Origin: MedAcidi-G1 sp002294285
Lineage (GTDB): Bacteria > Actinomycetota > Acidimicrobiia > Acidimicrobiales > MedAcidi-G1
DNA: 64,000 bases
Direction: 5' to 3'
Assembly: GCA_963999645.1 (NCBI GenBank)
Contig: CAXEUY010000007.1
Coordinates: forward strand, 1-64,000
A model generated the notes under the pieces. That model worked only from the letters and a program-made list of their open reading frames with translations. It was not told where the DNA came from and ran no database searches. Of the stretch, positions 9,026 through 16,936 are shown in pieces (position 1 is the first letter of the stretch; every line of letters starts with the position of its first letter). Both the position numbers and the translations under genes were made by a program.

Positions 9026-9951
9026 CTACGTAATCCTAGAAGAGTCTCGCCGAGAGAAGCTGCAGTTTTGGAATCAGTCATTATGGTTTCAGCAGTAGTG
9101 CAATCTATTCCCAGCAGCTCAACAGCCTCTAGGTTTTCAGAATCTGCTTTGTCGATTACCAGTCTGTTTACCCATTCCCGATAATAATTCGCAACCCCTA
9201 TAACTGAAGATTCGTATCCTGTCTCTGTGAGAAGTCGATCAGCGGGACCTTTAAGGGCTGAACCGGCAATTATCGGAGAAACAGCGACAACATCTTCTTG
9301 ACGGCTTTTCAACGCATCAGATATTTCTGGAATTGAAAAAATAGGAGAAATGGAAACCACTGGATTAGAGGGGGCAATTATTATCATTTCCGCCTCCCTA
9401 ATTGCATCAATAACTCCTGGTGCCGCTGTTGCTTGTGAAGAACCATTAAAGCGAACCGAAGAAACAGATACTTGGTGGCGATGTTTAACAAAGTACTCCT
9501 GAAAAGAAATCTCATCTCCGGTTTCGAGCAAAGTGACCATTGTTTCAACTCTACTTTCAGTCATTGGAAGAAGATTTACAGAGACTCCCAGAGAAGAGGA
9601 GATCTCTTTAGTCACTTCTGTCAAACCCGCTCCTTCAGACATCCTGCCTGTTCTGTAGAGATGAGTTGCCAGATCTTTATCGCCAAGATTGAACCATGTT
9701 TGACCACCAAGCTTTTCAAGAGATTCCATAGCAAGCCAGGTTTCTCCTGCTAGACCCCAACCAGTTTCGGTATTGTTGAGCCCAGCCAAAGTGTAAGTGA
9801 CGGTGTCTATATCAGGGCAGATGTAAAGTCCGTGCATTATTGCATCATCGCCAGTATTTACAATGGCAGTTATATTTTCAGGCTCAATTACATCTTTTAG
9901 ACCGTTTAGAAGCCGTGCGGCACCAACACCGCCAGCCAGAACACAGATCAA
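9022..9951 (-). CDS. cofD: 2-phospho-L-lactate / enolpyruvate transferase of F420 synthesis (FbiA)
   Basis: CofD/FbiA joins the phospholactate or phosphoenolpyruvate moiety from its guanylated carrier to Fo, giving F420-0 or dehydro-F420-0. The 309-residue protein begins LAGGVGAARLLNGL, the nucleotide-binding loop of the family, followed by VNTGDD, DTVTYTLAG, the ETWLAMESL/WFNLGDKDLATH segment that binds Fo, and IIAPSNPVVSI. The start is TTG at 9951; the conserved motif begins only four residues later, leaving no later choice, and TTGA overlaps the gmd stop. The sister genes cofC/fbiD and fbiC are not in the window. In mycobacteria a whiB gene lies beside fbiA; none is seen here. Confidence 0.93.
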   Translation of the reverse strand: MICVLAGGVGAARLLNGLKDVIEPENITAIVNTGDDAIMHGLYICPDIDTVTYTLAGLNNTETGWGLAGETWLAMESLEKLGGQTWFNLGDKDLATHLYRTGRMSEGAGLTEVTKEISSSLGVSVNLLPMTESRVETMVTLLETGDEISFQEYFVKHRHQVSVSSVRFNGSSQATAAPGVIDAIREAEMIIIAPSNPVVSISPIFSIPEISDALKSRQEDVVAVSPIIAGSALKGPADRLLTETGYESSVIGVANYYREWVNRLVIDKADSENLEAVELLGIDCTTAETIMTDSKTAASLGETLLGLRR

Positions 9952-10928
9952 TGTAAACCCTCTAAACGCCCTTCTAAAAGGGCCATGTCAGCATCAACCA
10001 TCATTTTTACAAGATCTTCAAAACCGACTTCTGGTTTCCAACCTAAAACTTCGTTAGCTTTGCTAGCGTCACCAACTAATAGGTCAACTTCTGCTGGTCT
10101 TATAAGATTTTCATCCACTTTGATGTAATTCTCCCAGTCAAGATTCAGATACGAGAAAGCCACCTCGCAGAATTCTTTTACCGAATGCGTCTCTCCAGTG
10201 CAAACCACATAATCATCAGCAGCTTCCTGTTGAAGCATCTGCCACATTGCTTCAACGTAGTCACCGGCAAAACCCCAGTCGCGTTTCGCTTCCAGATTTC
10301 CGAGATGAAGTTCATTAGCTTTACCTAAAGCAATTTGGGCAGCCGTATGACTTATTTTTCTTGTGACAAATTCCAGTCCACGCCTCGGACTTTCATGGTT
10401 AAACAACATGCCCGAACTGGCATGCAAGCCGTAACTCTCACGGTAGTTGACTGTTATCCAGTGACCGTAGACCTTAGCCACTCCGTAAGGACTCCTCGGG
10501 TGGAAGGGAGTTGTTTCTTTTTGAGGCACTTCTACTACCTTGCCGAACATCTCCGATGAACTTGCTTGATAGAAACGAATTGAAGGGTCAGTAAGTCTTA
10601 TTGCATCCAGCATTCTTGTAACACCTAAAGCTGTTGTTTCACCTGTCAGAACAGGTTGTGAGAAAGAGGTTTGTACAAATGATTGAGCAGCGAGATTGTA
10701 AACCTCGGAAGGTTCAAAAAGTTTTAAAGCTTCAACTATGGAAAGTTGATCCAAAAGGTCTCCTGAAATAAATTCGATTTGGTCCATCAAATGGGAAATT
10801 CGTTCAAAGTTAACCGTTGAACTTCTCCTCACCATTCCGGCCACCTCGTAACCTTTACCAAGTAACAGTTCAGCGAGATAAGAGCCGTCCTGGCCAGTTA
10901 TGCCGGTTATGAAAGCCCGTTTACTCAT
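9948..10928 (-). CDS. gmd: GDP-mannose 4,6-dehydratase
   Basis: Gmd turns GDP-D-mannose into GDP-4-keto-6-deoxymannose, precursor of GDP-fucose, GDP-rhamnose and perosamine. The protein shows the dinucleotide loop TGITGQDGSYLAELL, the RRSSTVNFERI segment characteristic of Gmd, the active-site SSSEMFG, the YGVAK Tyr-x3-Lys pair, and NHESPRRG, which holds the GDP. At about 326 residues it matches the family. I took the ATG at 10928, where family homology starts, rather than the in-frame TTG at 10952, which would overlap the upstream gene. It sits 4 bases after the reductase gene rmd and overlaps cofD, so sugar and F420 genes share one minus-strand operon. Confidence 0.93.
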   Translation of the reverse strand: MSKRAFITGITGQDGSYLAELLLGKGYEVAGMVRRSSTVNFERISHLMDQIEFISGDLLDQLSIVEALKLFEPSEVYNLAAQSFVQTSFSQPVLTGETTALGVTRMLDAIRLTDPSIRFYQASSSEMFGKVVEVPQKETTPFHPRSPYGVAKVYGHWITVNYRESYGLHASSGMLFNHESPRRGLEFVTRKISHTAAQIALGKANELHLGNLEAKRDWGFAGDYVEAMWQMLQQEAADDYVVCTGETHSVKEFCEVAFSYLNLDWENYIKVDENLIRPAEVDLLVGDASKANEVLGWKPEVGFEDLVKMMVDADMALLEGRLEGLH

Positions 10929-10932
10929 AGTT

Positions 10933-11853
10933 CTATTCTGCCTGTCGTTCAAGCAGAACTTGCACTCGCCAGAATTCTAGAAGGTCATTTAATGTATCTT
11001 CTAGAGAAAATTCTGGTTTCCATCCGGTGGTTTCAATTAGTTTTGTGGAGTCTCCGAAAAGTTCTTCCACCTCAACTGGTCGGAAAAGCTTTTCATCAAT
11101 TTCAAATTCCATTTCATGTTCCGCCAGATCAACAATTTTTTCTGCAATTTCCTTAATTGATGTAGCCGAACCAGAACACACGTTGTAAGCCTCGCCAGGT
11201 TTACCTGAAAGAGAAAGCATTCTGTAAGCAGCTACGACATCCCTAACGTCAGTAAAGTCACGCTTTGCCTCCAAGTTTCCTATCTTCACTATTTTCTCAC
11301 CCGAGAGTTCATTTCTAGCGACACGACAAGCTATAGCCGCACTAACAAAATTTTCACTTTGACCGGGACCAAAATGGTTAAAGGCCCTAATCCGAATAAC
11401 GTTCTGGTCGTATCCGTTAAAAGCCTGCAAAGCAATCAAGTCAGCTGCTGCTTTTGAAGCAGCGTACGGCGAGACAGGCGCTAATGATCTTTCTTCAGTA
11501 ATTGGCATTTCATTAGAGGAGACATGGCCGTAGACGTCTGCGCTCGTCACTGTTACAACTTTTTCTATATTTGACTCTCGTGCCGCAGTCAGGACGTTAA
11601 TAGTTCCCTCAGCATTACTTTTAAAAGTCTCAAGTGGTTTTTCCCACGAGGTTGAAATATCAGCCTGACCAGCAAGATGAAAAATTACTTCAGGACCAGT
11701 TTCTTTAAATAACTCAACCAAACCTTCTAAATCAAGCAAGTTGGGACCACCCGTAGAAACGTCAGTCCCCGACACTTCATCATCATGTTCTTCCAAATGA
11801 TCGATTAAATGCCGACCCACGAAACCCGCGGATCCTGTAACAAGTGCTTTCAT
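10933..11853 (-). CDS. rmd: GDP-6-deoxy-D-mannose reductase-like NAD(P)-dependent dehydrogenase
   Basis: This 306-residue extended short-chain dehydrogenase opens with VTGSAGFVGRHL and carries VTSADVYGHV and YAASK (Tyr-x3-Lys). EVIFHLAGQADIS, RAFNHFGPGQ and DFTDVRDVV resemble RMD, which reduces the Gmd product to GDP-D-rhamnose. Its place directly upstream of gmd supports that pairing. The close similarity of the C-terminal segment (FRPVEVEELFGDSTK) to the matching part of Gmd (RPAEVDLLVGDASK) shows the two are related, so a second dehydratase or epimerase role is possible. It is the first gene of the minus-strand operon rmd-gmd-cofD-cofE; a GCTAAT box 7 bases before the ATG could be its promoter. 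Confidence 0.8.
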   Translation of the reverse strand: MKALVTGSAGFVGRHLIDHLEEHDDEVSGTDVSTGGPNLLDLEGLVELFKETGPEVIFHLAGQADISTSWEKPLETFKSNAEGTINVLTAARESNIEKVVTVTSADVYGHVSSNEMPITEERSLAPVSPYAASKAAADLIALQAFNGYDQNVIRIRAFNHFGPGQSENFVSAAIACRVARNELSGEKIVKIGNLEAKRDFTDVRDVVAAYRMLSLSGKPGEAYNVCSGSATSIKEIAEKIVDLAEHEMEFEIDEKLFRPVEVEELFGDSTKLIETTGWKPEFSLEDTLNDLLEFWRVQVLLERQAE

Positions 11854-11943
11854 AGGTCAAATTAGCCTTTATATTGCTTAACACCGACCTTAGACGCAGA
11901 TAGACAAGTAACAACCTCTCGGCAGAACTATGGTTTGTAAAGC

Positions 11944-14900
11944 GTGGAAAAGAAAGAAAAGTCAAAAAGTAGCAATGGTTTAGAGCCAACGGTAAAAGCC
12001 GTACTCATTGCTGATTCGGAAATCTCATGGCTTGAGGAAGTGCTCAAAAGTCTCGCTGCGCAAGATTACAAAAAAATCGATTTTTTATTGATTCAACCAA
12101 GCAAAGAAAAAGCAAACTCAGAAATTCAAGAACTGATAACAAGAATAGTTCCATCTGCAAAATTAATAAGAACAGAAACTTCGAAAAAATATCCTCATTT
12201 AGCGAATCTCTCTCTTCAGAATGAATCAGCTCCTCCTAAAGAAAACTTTTTCTTATTCCTTAAAGATGATCTACTCCTTGACGCTACCTGCGTTAGAAGA
12301 ATGGTCGAATTAGCGATTGAAGGAAACGCAGGGATAGTAGGGCCAAAGATTTTAAATGCAGAAAATCCCACTCAACTTGAAGACATGGGTTCAATAATGG
12401 ATCACTTTTGCTCTCCAGTAGCGAGAGCAGAGAAGGGCGAAAACGATCAAGGACAACATGATCTCCCCAAGGAGGTGTCTGTAGTTCCGGAATCTGCAAT
12501 GTTGATAAGAGCTGACCTTTTCAGAGCAATAGGGGGATACGACCCAGAAATCGAATCGCCGGACAATAATGTCGAGATTTGCCTAAGGTCACACCTCGTG
12601 GGTGCAAAGATCCTTCTGGCGTCCAATTCTGTTGCCACCCGTTTTAAAAATCAAAAACCGGTTACCCATCTGGGTGTCCAAATTTCAAGACCAAGAAACA
12701 GAATCCGAATGACCTTAGCTAGCAGTTTCGGTGTATCTCTTTTTCGCAGCATTTTGGAATCCATCGCTATAACAACATCAGGGATCGTATATGGGTTAAC
12801 AACTGGACGATTTTCACTCATCTGGGGGCATGCCTCCGCATTCGGATGGAATCTAAAGCGCCTTAAATCACTAGGTCCCGTAAGGAAAAGGATTAGAGAA
12901 AATCATGTTGCAACCTCTAAGAAAAGTGAGCATCTGAAACCTCAACAACACTCATTTAGAAGAGCAGTCATAGGAAATGCTCCTTCAGGAACAGGCCCTG
13001 AAGCATTGACTCGAATTCGGGTACATCAACTTTGGTCAGCACTTCTTGGTCCTGGCGGTATTGCTCTTCTGGTCGCAGGGTCAGTTTTGGGCTTTGGATC
13101 ACGACATTTACTTACAAAAGGATTACCCGCAATAGGCAGATTTCAAAAATTGCCAGAAGATCCATTAGACCTTTTTAAGTCATGGTGGCACGGATGGCGT
13201 TCAACTGGTACAGGAATAGAGGCGGTTGGGCCAGACGGATTTTCAGCAGTAGGTCTGTTTCTGTCAATACTTCCAGGTTCTGATCAACTTATATGGTCCT
13301 GGATGGTTATCGCCACAATACCTATTGGCGCAGTTGGAGTTTGGAGACTTGTGAGACCGATAGGTGGCGGAAGATCCCGTGCCGTAGCGTTTTTAGTTTA
13401 TCTTTCTATGCCATTGCCGTATGACGCTCTCAGAGAGGGAAGATTAACTCCCTTGGTTGTGTATGCCTTGCTGCCTTGGTGGGCGAAAAGATTAGCTGTA
13501 TCTCAAGGGATCTCACCTTATGGATCAATCGGAGGGGAGATCGGACCAGGAATAAAAGAACGGACACAGTTAACAAATGGTTTATTGACTGGTTTGTTGT
13601 TAGCAATAGGAATAGCTTTCGATCCGATATTTTTGCTGCCGGCTTTGCTTCTCTTTGCAGCTTTCTTCCTTGGCAGTTTTCTTTCAGGATCAATAGTCGG
13701 CATGCAACGGTTAATCAAATCTTTCCTTATGTCAATGGCTACAGCAGCGTTTTTGCATCTTCCTTTGCTGATTGATCTTTTAACTGGCAGGCCTTTGAAT
13801 TCATTGTTTGGATTTGAAGCATGGCAAAAAGGTGAACTTGGAACCAAAGGGATTTTTAATTTAAACACAGGAAGTTTCACTGACAGTTCAGTTACTTGGC
13901 TTCTTCTTGTAGTAGCCGCTTTTGCAATGTTGGTTGGAACGAAAAACCACCTATTTATAGGTATACGTTCGTGGTTGATAATCGGTATTGGTTTCTTCAC
14001 CGTGTGGTTAGCGGACCAAGGTTGGTGGTCAGGCAGGGTTCCAGAGCAGGAAACCCTCTTCGTCATTGTTGCTGTTGGCATAGCTTGGGCTTCTGCTGTG
14101 TCAACAGCAGGCATAGGAAGTGATTTAACTAACCCATTACTTAAGAAAGTCTATTTACGCAAAATTTCAATTGTTGTAGCAGCATTGGCTTTAGGAGTTA
14201 GTGCGTTGCCTGTATTAACAGGTTCCTTAAATGGTTCTTGGGGGGCACCCCGAAATGAACTTTCTTCTGTTTTATCTTTTGTGGTTGAAGAGAACTCCAG
14301 TTCAGGTACACGCACAAGAGGAGGGGAAGATCGAATCGTTTGGTTAGGGGAACCTTCAATACTGCCTGCAGGGGCATCCTTGCTAACTGAGAATGTTGGT
14401 TTAGCAGTTACTGACGGCATGCCCGATTTGAGCGACCAGTGGCCCTATCCACTTAAAGGAAATGAAGGCTTATCTGAAATTCGAAGAGGTATCGCAAAAG
14501 CTATTGCGGGAGACACGAATCGTTTAGGTGAAATAATTGGAGAATGGGGAGTTAGATATCTGGTTATTGTCGAAGGAATAGCTCCTGTGCCGTACCAAGA
14601 AAGAAGATTCCAATTACCTGGCTTCTATGAAGCAGCATTTACCAGACAGTTGGATCTATCACGCACAGAAGGTCTAAATAGTGCAATAACAATTTTCGAA
14701 AATACAGCTCATGAGTCGGTTTATGCAGTAGTTCGAGACAGTAATCGTAAAGTTGTTCCCACAGAGGTTATAAAACTCGGGATAGACCGTTATTTCATCG
14801 CTAGTAACGCTGACGGTGCACTTCGCTGGATGATAGAACCTGATGAAAATTGGAAGCTTTATGTCAATGGACAAGAAGCGCCTTTGTTGGAACAAGGGGC

Positions 14901-15075
14901 AGAAGGAGGATTGGCTAAAAGACCATCGGTTAGAGTTGCTTCCGAGACGACTTCGATTTTGAAATTAGATAGTTCAGAATCAAAAGTTCGCAATCGTCTA
15001 CAAATCGCTTTATTTATAGTCATCCTCTTGGCTACTAACTGGTCTCGGTTACGACTGGAAAAGAGTTTTCAATGA
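11944..15075 (+). CDS. large membrane glycosyltransferase, family 2 N-domain plus multi-span region
   Basis: The 1043-residue protein has a cytoplasmic GT2 (GT-A) domain over about residues 15-240. It shows AVLIADSEISWLEEVLKSL, an FLKDDLLLD segment where the metal-binding acidic motif lies, GIVGPKIL, and IGGYDPEIESPDNN, the acceptor-side block. A linker and many hydrophobic segments follow (about 360-380, 435-470, 490-510, 540-620, 650-740), then a soluble extracytoplasmic C-domain from about 750 and a final helix near 1020. Actinobacteria carry similar giant GT2 proteins next to DUF5719 genes; the role is presumed to be in cell-envelope glycan assembly. Start is GTG; a TATGGT box lies 9 bases before it. 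The next gene overlaps by 4 bases. Confidence 0.78.
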   Translation: MEKKEKSKSSNGLEPTVKAVLIADSEISWLEEVLKSLAAQDYKKIDFLLIQPSKEKANSEIQELITRIVPSAKLIRTETSKKYPHLANLSLQNESAPPKENFFLFLKDDLLLDATCVRRMVELAIEGNAGIVGPKILNAENPTQLEDMGSIMDHFCSPVARAEKGENDQGQHDLPKEVSVVPESAMLIRADLFRAIGGYDPEIESPDNNVEICLRSHLVGAKILLASNSVATRFKNQKPVTHLGVQISRPRNRIRMTLASSFGVSLFRSILESIAITTSGIVYGLTTGRFSLIWGHASAFGWNLKRLKSLGPVRKRIRENHVATSKKSEHLKPQQHSFRRAVIGNAPSGTGPEALTRIRVHQLWSALLGPGGIALLVAGSVLGFGSRHLLTKGLPAIGRFQKLPEDPLDLFKSWWHGWRSTGTGIEAVGPDGFSAVGLFLSILPGSDQLIWSWMVIATIPIGAVGVWRLVRPIGGGRSRAVAFLVYLSMPLPYDALREGRLTPLVVYALLPWWAKRLAVSQGISPYGSIGGEIGPGIKERTQLTNGLLTGLLLAIGIAFDPIFLLPALLLFAAFFLGSFLSGSIVGMQRLIKSFLMSMATAAFLHLPLLIDLLTGRPLNSLFGFEAWQKGELGTKGIFNLNTGSFTDSSVTWLLLVVAAFAMLVGTKNHLFIGIRSWLIIGIGFFTVWLADQGWWSGRVPEQETLFVIVAVGIAWASAVSTAGIGSDLTNPLLKKVYLRKISIVVAALALGVSALPVLTGSLNGSWGAPRNELSSVLSFVVEENSSSGTRTRGGEDRIVWLGEPSILPAGASLLTENVGLAVTDGMPDLSDQWPYPLKGNEGLSEIRRGIAKAIAGDTNRLGEIIGEWGVRYLVIVEGIAPVPYQERRFQLPGFYEAAFTRQLDLSRTEGLNSAITIFENTAHESVYAVVRDSNRKVVPTEVIKLGIDRYFIASNADGALRWMIEPDENWKLYVNGQEAPLLEQGAEGGLAKRPSVRVASETTSILKLDSSESKVRNRLQIALFIVILLATNWSRLRLEKSFQ

Positions 15076-16502
15076 GAGTAATTCGTTTTCCCACTTTTTT
15101 ATTGCTGCTTGCTCTTCTATTTTCAGTCCTGCTTCTTTCAAATGAAAGTGAAAATCGTATCGAGGGAGTTCCACTTCCTGTTTACCCAGTAGAAGTTTCT
15201 ACATCAGGCACATCAGGGGATCTTTGGTTCTGTGTGGGGCCTACTCAAGAATTAGATGGTGTAGATGAAAGAAAGATAACGCTTACGAGTTTTTCCGCTT
15301 CTGACTCGTATGGGCGTGTAACCATAGCCGATGAGTTAGGCAATGACATCGAGCGCGAAATACTCCTAGAAGCCGGAAAGAATTTTGATATCAAACCTGA
15401 ACAGTCTGTACCAGGGGCGAGATGGGCCGCTGTCACAATCGAAGTGCCAAAAGGTGAGGTCATCGTAAAGCAACAGATAACCGGAACTGGAATTGATTCA
15501 AAACCCTGCGTTACAGCTACTTCAGATTCCTGGTATCTCCCATGGTCTTCTACTTCACGACCCGGAAATAAAGCATCTCTACTTTTTTACAATCCTTTTC
15601 AGGCTCCGGCAGTAGCGGATCTGCATTTCGTGGGAGACGTTGGCCGTCGTGAAACTTTAGATTCCCAAGGAGTGGTTATTCCTAGTCGGTCGATGCTCAT
15701 TTATGACCTCACCAGTCGGATAGCGGACTCATCTGTAGTCTCAGCAACAGTTGATGTTCGAGTGGGTCAGCTAGTAGTTGCACGATTCCAGACAATGGAA
15801 GAAGACGGTCAAAAAGGTTTAGATTTAGCTTACGGTTCGACTCGAGCTGCGAAAAGGGTTTTTCTCACTGGCTTTGAAACTGGAGCAAACGGTAAAGAAT
15901 TTGTTTCTATCCTCAACCCGAATAATGATCTTGTTGAAGTAGAAGTAAGTTACTTTGCTTTAAATGGTCAAAATATTCAACCCAGAAAATTGGAATTACG
16001 TGCGCTGCAACGACAAGTTTTAGAGTTAGATATGCCAGAAAGTGTCGGTGGTCCTTATGGCATAGAAGTAAATTCCTTTGATGGGGAACCCATAACAGCT
16101 GCATTTGTCTCGTTCATAGATAACAACTCTAGTGATGATCAAAATACCATTGGATTAGCTACTGAAAATGGAGTTGATATTGCAGCAAGAGAATGGAAGA
16201 TTCTAATTCCAGATGATTCCCCCCAAACCAGATATTTATCGATTTTCAATCCAAATGCTGAATCTATTGCTTCTGTAAGGTTCCTGAATCACCATTCAGA
16301 GTTGCCTATTTCTCTACCAGCTCAGATTGAGCTTGATGGACTGGAAGGTGTCTCGCTGAAATTAGCTGATAAAACTTTTGGGCTTTTCGATATCGAGTCA
16401 ACAGCACCAATAGTTGCAAGGGTGACAGTTAATGACGCAGCCGGAATGTATATAGAAAATGGTGTAGCAATTTCTAAAACTTCAGAAATCCCAATCCCTT
16501 AA
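15072..16502 (+). CDS. exported DUF5719-like protein
   Basis: The 476-residue protein opens with a signal peptide or anchor (FPTFLLLLALLFSVLLLS, residues 6-23) and has no other membrane helix, so most of it lies outside the cytoplasm. The body reads as repeated beta-sandwich-like units, each with an LLFYNPF / SILNPNN / LSIFNPNAES type of segment, at about residues 175, 275 and 395. This pattern, and the position directly after a giant GT2 gene (ATGA overlap), match DUF5719 of actinobacteria from memory; the assignment needs a profile search. The paired genes suggest it works with the glycosyltransferase on an envelope polymer. Biochemical role unknown. Confidence 0.7.
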   Translation: MRVIRFPTFLLLLALLFSVLLLSNESENRIEGVPLPVYPVEVSTSGTSGDLWFCVGPTQELDGVDERKITLTSFSASDSYGRVTIADELGNDIEREILLEAGKNFDIKPEQSVPGARWAAVTIEVPKGEVIVKQQITGTGIDSKPCVTATSDSWYLPWSSTSRPGNKASLLFYNPFQAPAVADLHFVGDVGRRETLDSQGVVIPSRSMLIYDLTSRIADSSVVSATVDVRVGQLVVARFQTMEEDGQKGLDLAYGSTRAAKRVFLTGFETGANGKEFVSILNPNNDLVEVEVSYFALNGQNIQPRKLELRALQRQVLELDMPESVGGPYGIEVNSFDGEPITAAFVSFIDNNSSDDQNTIGLATENGVDIAAREWKILIPDDSPQTRYLSIFNPNAESIASVRFLNHHSELPISLPAQIELDGLEGVSLKLADKTFGLFDIESTAPIVARVTVNDAAGMYIENGVAISKTSEIPIP

Positions 16503-16503
16503 T

Positions 16504-16929
16504 TCAGGACTTAGGAGTATCGAAAAGAACGCTTTCAAATGATTCTTTGGCATTTTCAAAGTTGACTGGACCTAGATGGCTTGATTTAACTACTCCAAAT
16601 TCGTCAGCGAGTAAAAGCATCGGGACAGCATCGATATCGTATTTTTGGTGTAAATGTTTTTTAGTTTCGACTGGGATTTCTTGAACTGCTATTCCTAATG
16701 TCGAAAGTTTCATGCTTTCAGCTACGGCAGGTTTACACGTTTCGCAGGTATCTGATGAAAAGATCACAGCTAACCAATTGGCATCAGAAAATTCGAAGTC
16801 GTTTCTATCGATGTGTCCAGGAACCGACCATCCGCTATTCGTAAAGTTTTTAGTGTTTAATTTTTTCAAAAAAACAGCTGCTGCGGAGGCTGCGAACGAA
16901 AGGATTATTAAGAGCAGTATTCGTGACAT
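16504..16929 (-). CDS. membrane-anchored thioredoxin-like protein
   Basis: This 141-residue protein has an N-terminal helix (LLLIILSFAASAAAVFL, residues 4-20) followed by a thioredoxin fold. VIFSSDTCETC carries the CxxC pair, and DAVPMLLLADEFG holds the cis-proline after DAV, as in thioredoxins. The anchor places the active site on the outer side of the membrane, so it could reduce or oxidise disulfides of exported proteins. The CETC dipeptide differs from CGPC (thioredoxin) and CPHC (DsbA), so redox direction cannot be told. It lies 7 bases after ftsH on the same strand, and its TGA is 1 base from the convergent stop of the DUF5719-like gene. Confidence 0.8.
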   Translation of the reverse strand: MSRILLLIILSFAASAAAVFLKKLNTKNFTNSGWSVPGHIDRNDFEFSDANWLAVIFSSDTCETCKPAVAESMKLSTLGIAVQEIPVETKKHLHQKYDIDAVPMLLLADEFGVVKSSHLGPVNFENAKESFESVLFDTPKS

Positions 16930-16936
16930 TTTTCAA

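Noticed and set aside
10929..10952. Upstream TTG start for gmd (8 extra residues)
   Set aside because: It would overlap the end of rmd and precedes the conserved N-terminus; the ATG at 10928 fits better.
13518..14114. Long minus-strand open frame (198 codons) inside the large GT2 gene
   Set aside because: It lies fully opposite a well-supported gene, has low-complexity composition and no start signal or family motif. The same applies to the opposite-strand frames at 48364-48951 and 22515-23024.
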